A DNA stretch of 20,097 nt from assembly GCA_023431055.1 (NCBI GenBank), contig JAEYXX010000106.1, positions 1 to 20,097 of the forward strand, written 5' to 3'. Source of the DNA: Pseudomonadota bacterium (GTDB taxonomy: Bacteria; Pseudomonadota; Gammaproteobacteria; Pseudomonadales; Pseudomonadaceae). Under the pieces are notes generated by a model. That model did no database searches. It was not told where the DNA came from and worked only from the letters and a program-made list of their open reading frames with translations. This document shows, piece by piece, positions 8,428 to 15,923 of this stretch (position 1 is its first letter; each line of letters starts with the position of its first letter). A program made the position numbers and the translations under genes.

Positions 8428-9861
8428 ATGATCTTCGCATCCAACGTCTTCCTGTTCCTGTTCCTGCCGGTGTTCCTGCTTTGTTACTACATAGCCAAGG
8501 ACCACTGGCGCTCGTACGTGATAGTGCTCGGCAGCTACCTGTTCTACGCCTGGTGGCGTCCGGACTTCCTGCTGCTGTTCGTTGCCATTTCGTACTGGAA
8601 CTACTGGTTCGGCCTGCGCATCAAGGCGCGGATCGATGCCGGCGAGAAGAAGATCGCCTTTCGCCTGTTGACCGTCGGCGTGATCGGCAACCTGGCCACG
8701 CTCGGCTACTTCAAGTACGCCAACTTCGGCGCCGACGTGCTGGTGGCGGTGCTGGAACCGCTGGGCATCAATACCTTCACCCTGGAACACATCATCCTGC
8801 CGCTGGGCATCTCCTTCTATGTGTTCCAGGCCCTGAGCTACATCGTCGACATCTATCGTCGCAATGCCGAGCCGACCAATCGCTTCGTCGATTTCGCCGC
8901 CTATATCGCCCTCTTCCCGCAACTGATCGCCGGGCCGATCCTGCGCTACAGCCTGATCGACAAGCAGCTGAAGAACCGCACCCATTCGCTGGAGCTGTTT
9001 TCCTTAGGGGCCTGCCGCTTCATGCTCGGCTTCATCAAGAAAGTGCTGATCGCCGACTCTCTGGCACCGATGAACACCCTGTTCATCAGTGGCGGCGGCG
9101 AACTGCAGATGGCCGACGCCTGGTTCGGCCTGTTCATCTCCGCCCTGCAGCTGTACTTCGACTTCTCCGGCTACAGCGACATGGCCATCGGCCTGGGCAT
9201 GATGATGGGCTTTCGCTTCGCCGAGAACTTCAACCAGCCCTATATCGCGCAGAGCATCACCGAGTTCTGGCAGCGCTGGCACATGACCCTGGCCGACTTC
9301 CTGCGCGACTACGTGTACATGCCGCTGGTACGCAAGCGCCTGGTCGGCATGCTCGTCGGGCTGGTCATCACCATGGTGCTGTCCGGGCTCTGGCACGGGC
9401 CGAGCTTCGCCTTCATCTTCTGGGGGCTGTTCTTCGGCATCGCCATGGTGGTCGAGCGCAAGCTGGACATCGCCACCAAGGTCAACACGCCCTACAACTT
9501 CTGGCGCAATGCCCGCTGCATGTTCGTGCTGGCCTCCTGCATGCCGCTGTTCTTCACCGGCAACCTGCCGCACGCCCTGCAGGTCTACCAGGCGCTGATC
9601 GGCCTCAATGGCATCGGCTCGCTGGACCTCTACTGGTTCGGCACCTCGGCCATGACCATGACCTTCACCCTGATCGCCCTGCTGTGGATCGTCATCGCCG
9701 GCGGCATCAACATTCGCTACTACGCCGGCACGCACAAGGACCAGTACTTCATGCAGCACGTCAGCGGCTTCAGCGCCCTGCTGCTGTGGGTCGGCTTCCT
9801 GCTGACGCTGACCCGCCTGGCGGCGAACTCCTTCTCACCCTTCCTGTACTTCCAGTTCTGA
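8428..9861 (+). CDS. algI: Alginate O-acetylation membrane protein AlgI (MBOAT)
   Basis: AlgI is the inner-membrane MBOAT protein thought to pass acetyl groups across the membrane for O-acetylation of mannuronate. The opening MIFASNVFLFLFLPVFLLCYY and the ending SFSPFLYFQF are typical of AlgI. MBOAT signatures are seen: YFDFSGYSDMAIGLG, ENFNQPYIAQSITEFWQRWHMTL, and SGLWHG with the invariant His at residue 323 (322 in P. aeruginosa). About ten hydrophobic helices are apparent. Its 477 aa are about 40 fewer than the 520 I recall for P. aeruginosa; the missing part is the Ala/Pro-rich loop before the last helix. It begins 17 nt after algE and is followed after 10 nt by algJ. Confidence 0.95.
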   Translation: MIFASNVFLFLFLPVFLLCYYIAKDHWRSYVIVLGSYLFYAWWRPDFLLLFVAISYWNYWFGLRIKARIDAGEKKIAFRLLTVGVIGNLATLGYFKYANFGADVLVAVLEPLGINTFTLEHIILPLGISFYVFQALSYIVDIYRRNAEPTNRFVDFAAYIALFPQLIAGPILRYSLIDKQLKNRTHSLELFSLGACRFMLGFIKKVLIADSLAPMNTLFISGGGELQMADAWFGLFISALQLYFDFSGYSDMAIGLGMMMGFRFAENFNQPYIAQSITEFWQRWHMTLADFLRDYVYMPLVRKRLVGMLVGLVITMVLSGLWHGPSFAFIFWGLFFGIAMVVERKLDIATKVNTPYNFWRNARCMFVLASCMPLFFTGNLPHALQVYQALIGLNGIGSLDLYWFGTSAMTMTFTLIALLWIVIAGGINIRYYAGTHKDQYFMQHVSGFSALLLWVGFLLTLTRLAANSFSPFLYFQF

Positions 9862-9871
9862 GGATGCCCCC

Positions 9872-10975
9872 ATGTTTCCGGTGATGAACTCGGCCAGCAA
9901 GATCAACGGGATTCTCTTCTGCGTGATGCTGTGCGCCATGTTCCTGTACTCGCTGCCGACGGTGTTCGCCTTCGCCGGCACGCAGACCCAGGCCCTGTCG
10001 CTGTTTCTCGACGGCAAACTGGTGCGCAAGTTCGAGCAGTTCTACGACAAGCAATTGTTCCTGCGCGACCCGTCCGTCGAGCTGTGGGCCAACATCCAGC
10101 ACGCGATCTTTCGTGAAGGCGCCAGCGGCGTGGTGCTGGGCCGCGACGGCTGGTTGTTCACCAACCAGGAATACCTGCAACCCCGTGACCTCGAGGGCAA
10201 CCTGGAGCGGCAAATCGTGCTGATCGACAAGGTGCGCGCGCAACTGGCACAACAGGGCGCGCGGCTGATCGTTCTGCCGGTTCCGATGAAGCTGGACACC
10301 TACGCCGCACATTCCAACTATGCCCCTTCGCAGCAGATCAACGGCCTGTACCAACACTTCAGCCAGCGCCTGCACGACCACGGCATCGACACCGTGGATC
10401 TGCGCAGTGCCTACCAGAGTGCGGCGGCCACCGAGCAACTGTTCCTGCGTAACGACACCCACTGGAGCCCGAGGGGCGCTGAACTGGCAGCCCAGACCCT
10501 GGCCGCCCAGTTTCCCGAACTGCAGGGCGAGACCCCTTACCTGACCCAGGCAGTCAGCGAAAAAGAGGTGACCGGCGATCTGCTCAACTACCTCAAGTTC
10601 GACCCCAGGCTGGCCCCCAGCTATTTCGAGCCGGTGCATATCCAGCTCTACGAAACCCTGCAGCAGAGCCGCAACGACCTCGCCGACAGCCTGTTCGGCG
10701 AAGAGGCCGTTTCACTGGCGCTGGTAGGCACCAGTTACACGCGCATCGATGACTGGAACTTCGTCGGTTTTCTCAAAGAGGCCCTGCAGCGCGACCTGGT
10801 AAGCGTCGCGCTGGAAGCCCGCGGCCCATTCCAATCGATGAACGAATTTCTCGCCGGCCCAGCCGCAAAAAGCGGCGAGCTGCAAACGGTGATCTGGGAA
10901 TTCCCCCTGCGCACCCTGCTCGCCCAGCGTCAGATTCCTTCCCCCCTGGCTACGCCAGAAACTGCCCAACACTGA
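9872..10975 (+). CDS. algJ: Alginate O-acetyltransferase AlgJ (SGNH-like)
   Basis: AlgJ is a periplasm-facing, membrane-anchored SGNH-like acetyltransferase thought to accept acetyl from AlgI and relay it toward AlgX. The ATG at 9872 follows GAGG by 8 nt; the product is 367 aa (391 in P. aeruginosa). An uncleaved signal anchor lies at about residues 10-35 (GILFCVMLCAMFLYSLPTVFAF). The catalytic triad is intact: D195 and H197 in NDTHWSP, and S288 in LVGTSYT, the nucleophile position. GRDGWLF (about residues 90-96) is another shared AlgJ/AlgX landmark. It belongs to the I-J-F acetylation block, here moved ahead of algX. The alternative ATG at 9884 would shorten the N-terminus by four residues. 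Confidence 0.94.
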   Translation: MFPVMNSASKINGILFCVMLCAMFLYSLPTVFAFAGTQTQALSLFLDGKLVRKFEQFYDKQLFLRDPSVELWANIQHAIFREGASGVVLGRDGWLFTNQEYLQPRDLEGNLERQIVLIDKVRAQLAQQGARLIVLPVPMKLDTYAAHSNYAPSQQINGLYQHFSQRLHDHGIDTVDLRSAYQSAAATEQLFLRNDTHWSPRGAELAAQTLAAQFPELQGETPYLTQAVSEKEVTGDLLNYLKFDPRLAPSYFEPVHIQLYETLQQSRNDLADSLFGEEAVSLALVGTSYTRIDDWNFVGFLKEALQRDLVSVALEARGPFQSMNEFLAGPAAKSGELQTVIWEFPLRTLLAQRQIPSPLATPETAQH

Positions 10976-10990
10976 CCGAGGTACCGTCGT

Positions 10991-11632
10991 ATGCCTGCCC
11001 TCATTTCCCGCGCCCTGATCATCCTGCTGACGATCGCCAGCGCCGCCGCCCAAGCCCAGGACGGCAACGCCGACCTTTACGACCCAGTGGCCCCGGCCAA
11101 CTCGGCTTTCGTGCGAGTCCTCAACCTCAGCGAACGCAACATCGAAGTCACCCTCAGCGGCAAGAACAAGCCTCAGGTCGTCACCGGCGGGCAGTTCGGT
11201 GGCTATCGCTTCGTCGCACCGGGCAAGCAGCGCATCGCCGTGGCCAACCAGGCGATCGAGCATGAGCTGAAGGCCAACACCGCCAGCACGGTGATCTACC
11301 GCGACGGCCAGCTGCTGCTGATCGCTGACCAGTTCGTCAACGAACCACGCAAGGCGCAGATCGCCTTCTACAACCTCACCGACACCCCGGCGGCATTGAA
11401 GACCGTCGATGGGCAGCACGTGGTGGTCGACACCATCAAGCGCGACGAGACCGGCAGCCGCATGGTCAACGAGCTGAAGATCGCCTTCGCCGCCTACGCC
11501 GACACCGAACAACTGATCGGCTTCGACGAGCTTTTCCTGAAAAAGGGCCGCTCCTACAGCTATGCCCTGCTGCCCGCAGCCAACGGCTACCGCGCGATAA
11601 CCCTGGCCAACAGCATCGACCCCAGCGAATGA
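10991..11632 (+). CDS. algF: Periplasmic alginate acetylation accessory protein AlgF
   Basis: AlgF is a small periplasmic protein required for alginate O-acetylation, proposed as an acetyl relay between AlgJ and AlgX. The 213-aa product matches the usual length (about 216). A signal peptide (ALIILLTIASAAAQA, cleavage near residue 22) is followed by ADLYDPVAPANSAFVRVLN, a recognisable AlgF start to the mature protein, and beta-rich segments including TASTVIYRDGQLLLI and RKAQIAFYNLTD. GAGG precedes the start by about 9 nt, and the gene is 15 nt from algJ. In the usual operon algA follows algF; here algX does. Confidence 0.93.
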   Translation: MPALISRALIILLTIASAAAQAQDGNADLYDPVAPANSAFVRVLNLSERNIEVTLSGKNKPQVVTGGQFGGYRFVAPGKQRIAVANQAIEHELKANTASTVIYRDGQLLLIADQFVNEPRKAQIAFYNLTDTPAALKTVDGQHVVVDTIKRDETGSRMVNELKIAFAAYADTEQLIGFDELFLKKGRSYSYALLPAANGYRAITLANSIDPSE

Positions 11633-11666
11633 ACCCTGAACGGCCAGCCAAACAAGTGAGCGGACG

Positions 11667-13085
11667 ATGATCCCAAAGAGCATGAAGCACTATTTTCTAC
11701 TGGCCGTCGGCAGCCTGATCGCAGCGAGCGCACACAGCGCCTTCGCCGCGCCGCAGGGCGAAAAGACCGATGAATGCACGGATTTGCAATGCCTGATCTG
11801 CCCGCAACTCAGTGCGCCCGAGGAATATGCCGAAGGCAACATGAAGTCGCTCAAGCAGATCGTGCCGGGGAGCGATCGCTGGCTGTTCCGTTCGGAAGTC
11901 GACCTGACCAACGAGTTCGGCATTCCGCCAGCCATGCAGCCGGAGTTCGCCCGCCTGATGCGCGCGTTCGCCAGCCATGGCACTCAGGTGGCAGTGGCCG
12001 TGCAGCCGACTCGCGGCCTGATGCATCGTGCCCAACTGCAGCCGGGACAGATGCATGGCTTCGATTACGCACGCGCCAGCGCCAACCTGCGCAAGTTCCT
12101 GCAGCAGATGCGTGATGGCGGCGCCATCGTTCCGGACATCATGACCCTGGTGGAGCAACCGCCGAAAGATTTCTTCTTCCGCCGCGATCACCACTGGACC
12201 CCGGTAGGTGCAGAAGCCACCGCCCGGGTTACTGCCGACGCCATTCGCCAGCACCCGGTCTACGCGCAACTCCCGCGCAAGGGCTACGCCACCGAGCAAA
12301 CCCTGACCCTGTACAAGGACGGTACCCTCAACCTCGGCCTGGCGGCGATCTGCGGCAACCACTTCGGTTATCAGTTCGTGCCCGGTTACCAGACCGTGCC
12401 GGAAGACAACGATGCGTCCCTGCTGTTCGAAGAGCAGCCGGACCCGGAAATCGTCCTGGTCGGCACCAGTAACTCCGCCGCCCGTGAAGACGAGACCAAG
12501 CAGTTCAACTTCGACGGTTTTCTCAAGCAGTACCTGAGCAGCGACCTGATCAACTACGCCATGCCCGGTGCGGGCCAGGACGGCTCGCTGCTGGAATACC
12601 TGCTGTCGTCCAACTACGCCCCGGACAAGGCGCCCAAGCTGATCATCTGGGAGCTGCCGGCCAACTACCGCCTCGATGGCGACCTGACCTATCGCCAGCT
12701 GATCCCGGCCGTCAACGGCGGCTGCAAAGCCAGCGACAGCCTGCTCGAAGACCGCGTCGAACGCCCGTCCATGGGCCTCAACGACCGTCTCGAACTGCTC
12801 AGCAACGCCGGCGAGCAGCGCAAGGACCTAAAGGGTCGCGACGCGGTGCTCGACATCCGCATCAGCGATCCCAACATCAAGAATTTCTACATCATCACCT
12901 ACTACGACAACGGCACACGCGACAAGGTGTGGTTCCGCCGTGAAGCCATCGTCACCGGCGGCCAGTACTACCTGGAGTTGAGCCGCGCTGCGGAGTTTCG
13001 CGACGCCAACCTGCTGTCCGTGCTGCTCGAACCTACCCAGGTCGTGGAGCAGCCCTTCCAGATCGAGACCAAGCTATGTCTGTGA
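11667..13085 (+). CDS. algX: Alginate O-acetyltransferase AlgX (SGNH plus C-terminal CBM)
   Basis: AlgX is the terminal periplasmic enzyme that places acetyl groups on mannuronate, and is part of the trans-envelope complex with AlgK. The product is 472 aa (474 in P. aeruginosa) with a signal peptide ending SAFAA near residue 28. Mature cysteines occur in DECTDLQCLICPQL, as in the family. The SGNH triad is complete: D174 and H176 in RRDHHWTPVGA, and the Ser of GTSNSA at 268. WELPANYR closes the catalytic domain; the last 120 residues (RDAVLDIRISDPNIKNFYII onward) form the alginate-binding CBM. ATG 11667 is preferred over 11682 because it places D174/H176 at the published P. aeruginosa numbering; its RBS is weak. 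The 3' end overlaps algL by 10 nt. Confidence 0.95.
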   Translation: MIPKSMKHYFLLAVGSLIAASAHSAFAAPQGEKTDECTDLQCLICPQLSAPEEYAEGNMKSLKQIVPGSDRWLFRSEVDLTNEFGIPPAMQPEFARLMRAFASHGTQVAVAVQPTRGLMHRAQLQPGQMHGFDYARASANLRKFLQQMRDGGAIVPDIMTLVEQPPKDFFFRRDHHWTPVGAEATARVTADAIRQHPVYAQLPRKGYATEQTLTLYKDGTLNLGLAAICGNHFGYQFVPGYQTVPEDNDASLLFEEQPDPEIVLVGTSNSAAREDETKQFNFDGFLKQYLSSDLINYAMPGAGQDGSLLEYLLSSNYAPDKAPKLIIWELPANYRLDGDLTYRQLIPAVNGGCKASDSLLEDRVERPSMGLNDRLELLSNAGEQRKDLKGRDAVLDIRISDPNIKNFYIITYYDNGTRDKVWFRREAIVTGGQYYLELSRAAEFRDANLLSVLLEPTQVVEQPFQIETKLCL

Positions 13086-14191
13086 GGATTTCGCCCGGCC
13101 GCCTGACGGCCATGCTGGTGCTGCTCGCCGGCCCCATGAGCGCCAGCGCCGCACAGTCGATCTGGAGCAACCACACGCCGAACATAGCGGCGCAGATGAC
13201 GGGCGACTACCGCAACGAAAGCTGCCCAAAGAAACCGCCTGCCGCCTACACCGGGCATCTGCAACTGGACAGCAAGTACGACCAGAGCGACGCCAGCAAA
13301 TCGCGGTTGGTGGCGCGCCAGAGCAAGGACACCGAGCGCATCCGCCAGCAGGTCAAGCAATACATCGGCGGCCTGGTGAAAGCGACTCAGGTGTTCCAGC
13401 GCACCAGCAAGGCCAACGAAGCCACCACTGCCCTGGCCTGCCTGAATCTGTGGCTCGATGCCTGGGCCAGCAAGTCGGCACTGCTCAGCGACGACGCCAG
13501 CAAGACCGGCGTCGCCTCGCGCAAATGGGCACTGGCCGCCATCTCCTCGACACTGCTCAAGGTACAGGCCCTGAGCGATCAGCGCTATCAGTTGAGTGCG
13601 GTTCAGACGCGCTGGCTGGGCCAGCTGTCGGCCAAGGTGATGGCCGAGTACGAGCCGCGCCGCTACGACAGCGGCATCTACTTCAACAACCACGACTACT
13701 GGGCCGCCTGGGCCGTGGCCGCCACCGCCATGCTGCTCGACGATGACCGCGCCCTGGCCTGGGCCGATGTCGCGCTGCGCCGCGCCTTCACCCAGCTTAC
13801 CCCCGGCAAGGGCGACTACCAGTACCTGCCCCTGGAGGTCGCCCGTGGCCGCCTGGCGGCCGATTACAGCCACTACGCCCTGGTACCGCTGATGCTGCTG
13901 GTGGAGGCTGCCGAACATAACGGTCGCCCGCTCACCGAGCAGGAGCGCGAGAAACTCGCCGACCTGGCCAACTTTGCCGCGCGCGCCGTACTGGAGCCCA
14001 AGACTTTGGCGGAACTGACCGAGCGCCAGACGGAAGTCGGCCCGCACAAGATGGTCTGGGTGCTGCCCTTTCTCACTCGCTATCCGCAGCATCAATGGGC
14101 CGCACGCCTGTACCAGGCGCACGGCAAAGCCATCAATCATTACAGCCAGGTGGGCGGCGATCTGAAACCGCTGTACCCCCAGCTCAACTGA
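13076..14191 (+). CDS. algL: Periplasmic alginate lyase AlgL (PL5)
   Basis: AlgL is a poly(mannuronate)-preferring PL5 lyase that clears alginate trapped in the periplasm and keeps the export complex healthy. The 371-aa protein has a signal peptide (LTAMLVLLAGPMSASA, cleavage near residue 24), the mature motif NESCPKKPPAAYTGHLQLDSKYDQSDASKS, and the alpha/alpha-toroid core. The catalytic motif is FNNHDYWAAWAV with H206, equivalent to His202 of P. aeruginosa. The Arg/Tyr-rich stretch EVARGRLAADYSHYALVPL (about residues 252-270) should carry the catalytic Tyr. The start overlaps algX by 10 nt, so the two are probably translationally coupled. If polymer here is unepimerised, AlgL's preference for M-M linkages makes its balance with export especially important (inference). 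Confidence 0.95.
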   Translation: MSVRISPGRLTAMLVLLAGPMSASAAQSIWSNHTPNIAAQMTGDYRNESCPKKPPAAYTGHLQLDSKYDQSDASKSRLVARQSKDTERIRQQVKQYIGGLVKATQVFQRTSKANEATTALACLNLWLDAWASKSALLSDDASKTGVASRKWALAAISSTLLKVQALSDQRYQLSAVQTRWLGQLSAKVMAEYEPRRYDSGIYFNNHDYWAAWAVAATAMLLDDDRALAWADVALRRAFTQLTPGKGDYQYLPLEVARGRLAADYSHYALVPLMLLVEAAEHNGRPLTEQEREKLADLANFAARAVLEPKTLAELTERQTEVGPHKMVWVLPFLTRYPQHQWAARLYQAHGKAINHYSQVGGDLKPLYPQLN

Positions 14192-14205
14192 CGCAGGATG
14201 CCACC

Positions 14206-15687
14206 ATGTCCCAGGCACTGACCCTCTCCCGCGCGCTGCTGCTGACGGCCTGCGCAGCCTGCAGTCTGAGTGCCCTCAGCGGCCCGGCGGCGTTGCACAC
14301 GCTGGACCCGCAGTGGCAACAGCAGCAGCAACAGCGCACCAGCCAGCAGATCATGCAGCACAGCCAGCCACCGGCCTTCGACCTGCAGGCACCGGCGCAG
14401 CGCGGCAACGCCAGCCTGGAGCCGATGTACTCCGCGCAGGCGGGCAGCTGGCCGTTCGAGCCGTTCGTGCACAACGGCCTGTTCCGCGCCATCGCCGGCT
14501 ACCAGGCGCAACACCCGCGTGCCGTGGTCATCCGCGGTGGCAGCGTCAGCCTGGCGCAACTGCACGCGCAACTGAACGACCCAAAGGTGCTGCGTAAGCA
14601 TGATGACGGTTACCTGCTCAGCTACCCGCTGATGATCGCCGAAGACGCCGCCCTGCTCATCGACGATCAGGTGCTTTACCTCTTCGGCCCGTCGGGCACC
14701 GCGCTGATCAACCAGGGCTTGCTGCAGGTAAAGGGTTCGCGCCTGGAAAGCTGGAGCGACGGCCGCGCGCTGGCCACCGACCGCCCTACCCGGCCCTTCA
14801 TCATGAACTGGGCCGGCAGCCGTCTAAAGGTTGCCGACTCGCACCTGGTCAAGATCGGCTACAACGCCAACTTCTCCCGTGGCATCAGTAGCGGCATCAG
14901 TGCGCAGCAATCGGCCACCCGGCCGGCAGCGCGCATTCTGATCGACAACAGCCGCTTCGACGGCATGGCCAGCGCCCTCGAGCTGCGCCACAGCGAGGCC
15001 CTGATCCGCAACAACCAGTTCAGCCACCTGCAGCAGTACGGCATCGATCTGAGCAACAGCCGCTTCCTGATCGCAGACAACCGCATCGACGACGTGAAGC
15101 ACAACAGCGGCATCCGTATCGGCGGTAGCAGCAGCGGGCGCATTCAGAACAACCTGATCCTGCACACCGGCAAGAGCGCCATCGAAGTCAGCGAGCAAAG
15201 CGGCGCCCTGCTGATCGAGAACAACCGCCTCGGTGCGTCCAAGGGCTACGGCCTGATGCTGCGGCAGATCAACAGCGGCGCTGGACTTCTGATCGAGAAC
15301 AACCTGATCGCCAACAGCCGGCTCAGCGCCATCGACGCTGGCGGGCTCAGCGGCGCCCTGATCATCGACAACCGCATCCAGTCCACCCCGGAATACGCCA
15401 TCAGCCTGCGCAACGAGCAGCTCACCGCCGGCCAACTGGTCATCACCGGCAACACTCTGGAAGGTATCGGCAAAGCCATGATCCGCGTGGAAGGCATGCA
15501 GAACACCGTGCTGGGCAGCAACCAGTACCGCGCCAACCCTCTATTGCAGAACCTACTGATCGGCGACCTGCTACCCCTGCAGAGCCAGATCCTCGACAAC
15601 ACCGTGCGGCGCAACTGCCACCTGCAGATATCCCAGCCCCTGACCGGCACCACTGGCAGCGCAGACGCCCCCACCTGCACCAACTGA
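14206..15687 (+). CDS. Divergent AlgG-like beta-helix protein, epimerase catalytic residues absent
   Basis: Canonical AlgG is the periplasmic right-handed beta-helix C5-epimerase that turns mannuronate into guluronate and also protects polymer in transit. This 493-aa protein starts at ATG 14206 behind GCAGGA (a longer ORF from 14095 would overlap algL). It has a signal peptide and a Gln-rich stretch near residues 30-45. Residues 130-230 align with AlgG by eye: LLSYPLMIAEDAALLID, GTALINQGLLQVKGSRLESW, RPFIMNWAGS, SHLVKIGYNANFSRGIS. Then repeated NNxI/IxNN beta-helix rungs follow. However, where AlgG has YGIDPHDRS, this protein reads YGIDLSNSR (residues 278-286), putting Ser283 at catalytic His319. 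The equivalent of HGIIVSR reads SGIRIGG, putting Gly307 at catalytic Arg345 (P. syringae numbering, from memory). It is therefore probably not an ordinary epimerase. It may be a structural AlgG or an enzyme of changed specificity. Confidence 0.8.
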   Translation: MSQALTLSRALLLTACAACSLSALSGPAALHTLDPQWQQQQQQRTSQQIMQHSQPPAFDLQAPAQRGNASLEPMYSAQAGSWPFEPFVHNGLFRAIAGYQAQHPRAVVIRGGSVSLAQLHAQLNDPKVLRKHDDGYLLSYPLMIAEDAALLIDDQVLYLFGPSGTALINQGLLQVKGSRLESWSDGRALATDRPTRPFIMNWAGSRLKVADSHLVKIGYNANFSRGISSGISAQQSATRPAARILIDNSRFDGMASALELRHSEALIRNNQFSHLQQYGIDLSNSRFLIADNRIDDVKHNSGIRIGGSSSGRIQNNLILHTGKSAIEVSEQSGALLIENNRLGASKGYGLMLRQINSGAGLLIENNLIANSRLSAIDAGGLSGALIIDNRIQSTPEYAISLRNEQLTAGQLVITGNTLEGIGKAMIRVEGMQNTVLGSNQYRANPLLQNLLIGDLLPLQSQILDNTVRRNCHLQISQPLTGTTGSADAPTCTN

Positions 15688-15711
15688 CCAGCGCCAAACG
15701 TGGCCGAAAGG

Positions 15712-15739
15712 CCTGTACTCATCCTGATACGAGTGCAGG
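15712..15739. other. Possible hairpin after the alginate operon
   Basis: CCTGTACTC (15712-15720) pairs with GAGTGCAGG (15731-15739) through nine pairs including one G-U, around a 10-nt loop; a small GGCC-GAAA-GGCC hairpin (15702-15713) abuts it. No T-run follows, so termination is uncertain; the hairpins could protect the 3' end of the operon mRNA. T-rich sequence that might end transcription occurs only inside the MITE-like element downstream. Confidence 0.35.
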
Positions 15740-15751
15740 TCAGGCGGTGTC

Positions 15752-15923
15752 AGCAGGCGATTGAAAAACGTAGGCGAGGCAGGCAAGACAATACCGATGG
15801 CGGCCCCACAAAAACGGCCGAAAAACGCTCGGAGTCGCGCTCGACTTTACGTGTTGTAAATGAGCATTTTTTGGCCGTTTTTAACGCAGTATTGCCAACG
15901 CAGGTAGTTTTTCAACGCCTGCT
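15752..15923. mobile_element. MITE-like non-coding element with terminal inverted repeats
   Basis: The left end AGCAGGCGATTGAAAAAC (15752-15769) mirrors the right end GTTTTTCAACGCCTGCT (15907-15923) with one base of length difference. Complementarity continues inward imperfectly, and an inner pair, AAAACGGCCGAAAAACGCTC (15811-15830) against GAGCATTTTTTGGCCGTTTT (15862-15881), could fold into a long hairpin. There is no ORF. The ends resemble those of the IS5-type element downstream (CAGCCTGTTGAAATTCGCC), so it may be mobilised by a related transposase. If the ends begin at CAGGCG, the boundaries shrink to 15754-15921, with flanking TCAG and CTAA, the latter fitting an IS5-type YTAR target. 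The right edge touches the stop codon of the PL7 lyase gene. Confidence 0.6.

Noticed and set aside
14095..14205. Upstream extension of the algG-like gene inside algL
   Set aside because: The extended N-terminus is just algL read out of frame; the start at 14206 has an RBS and begins a signal peptide.
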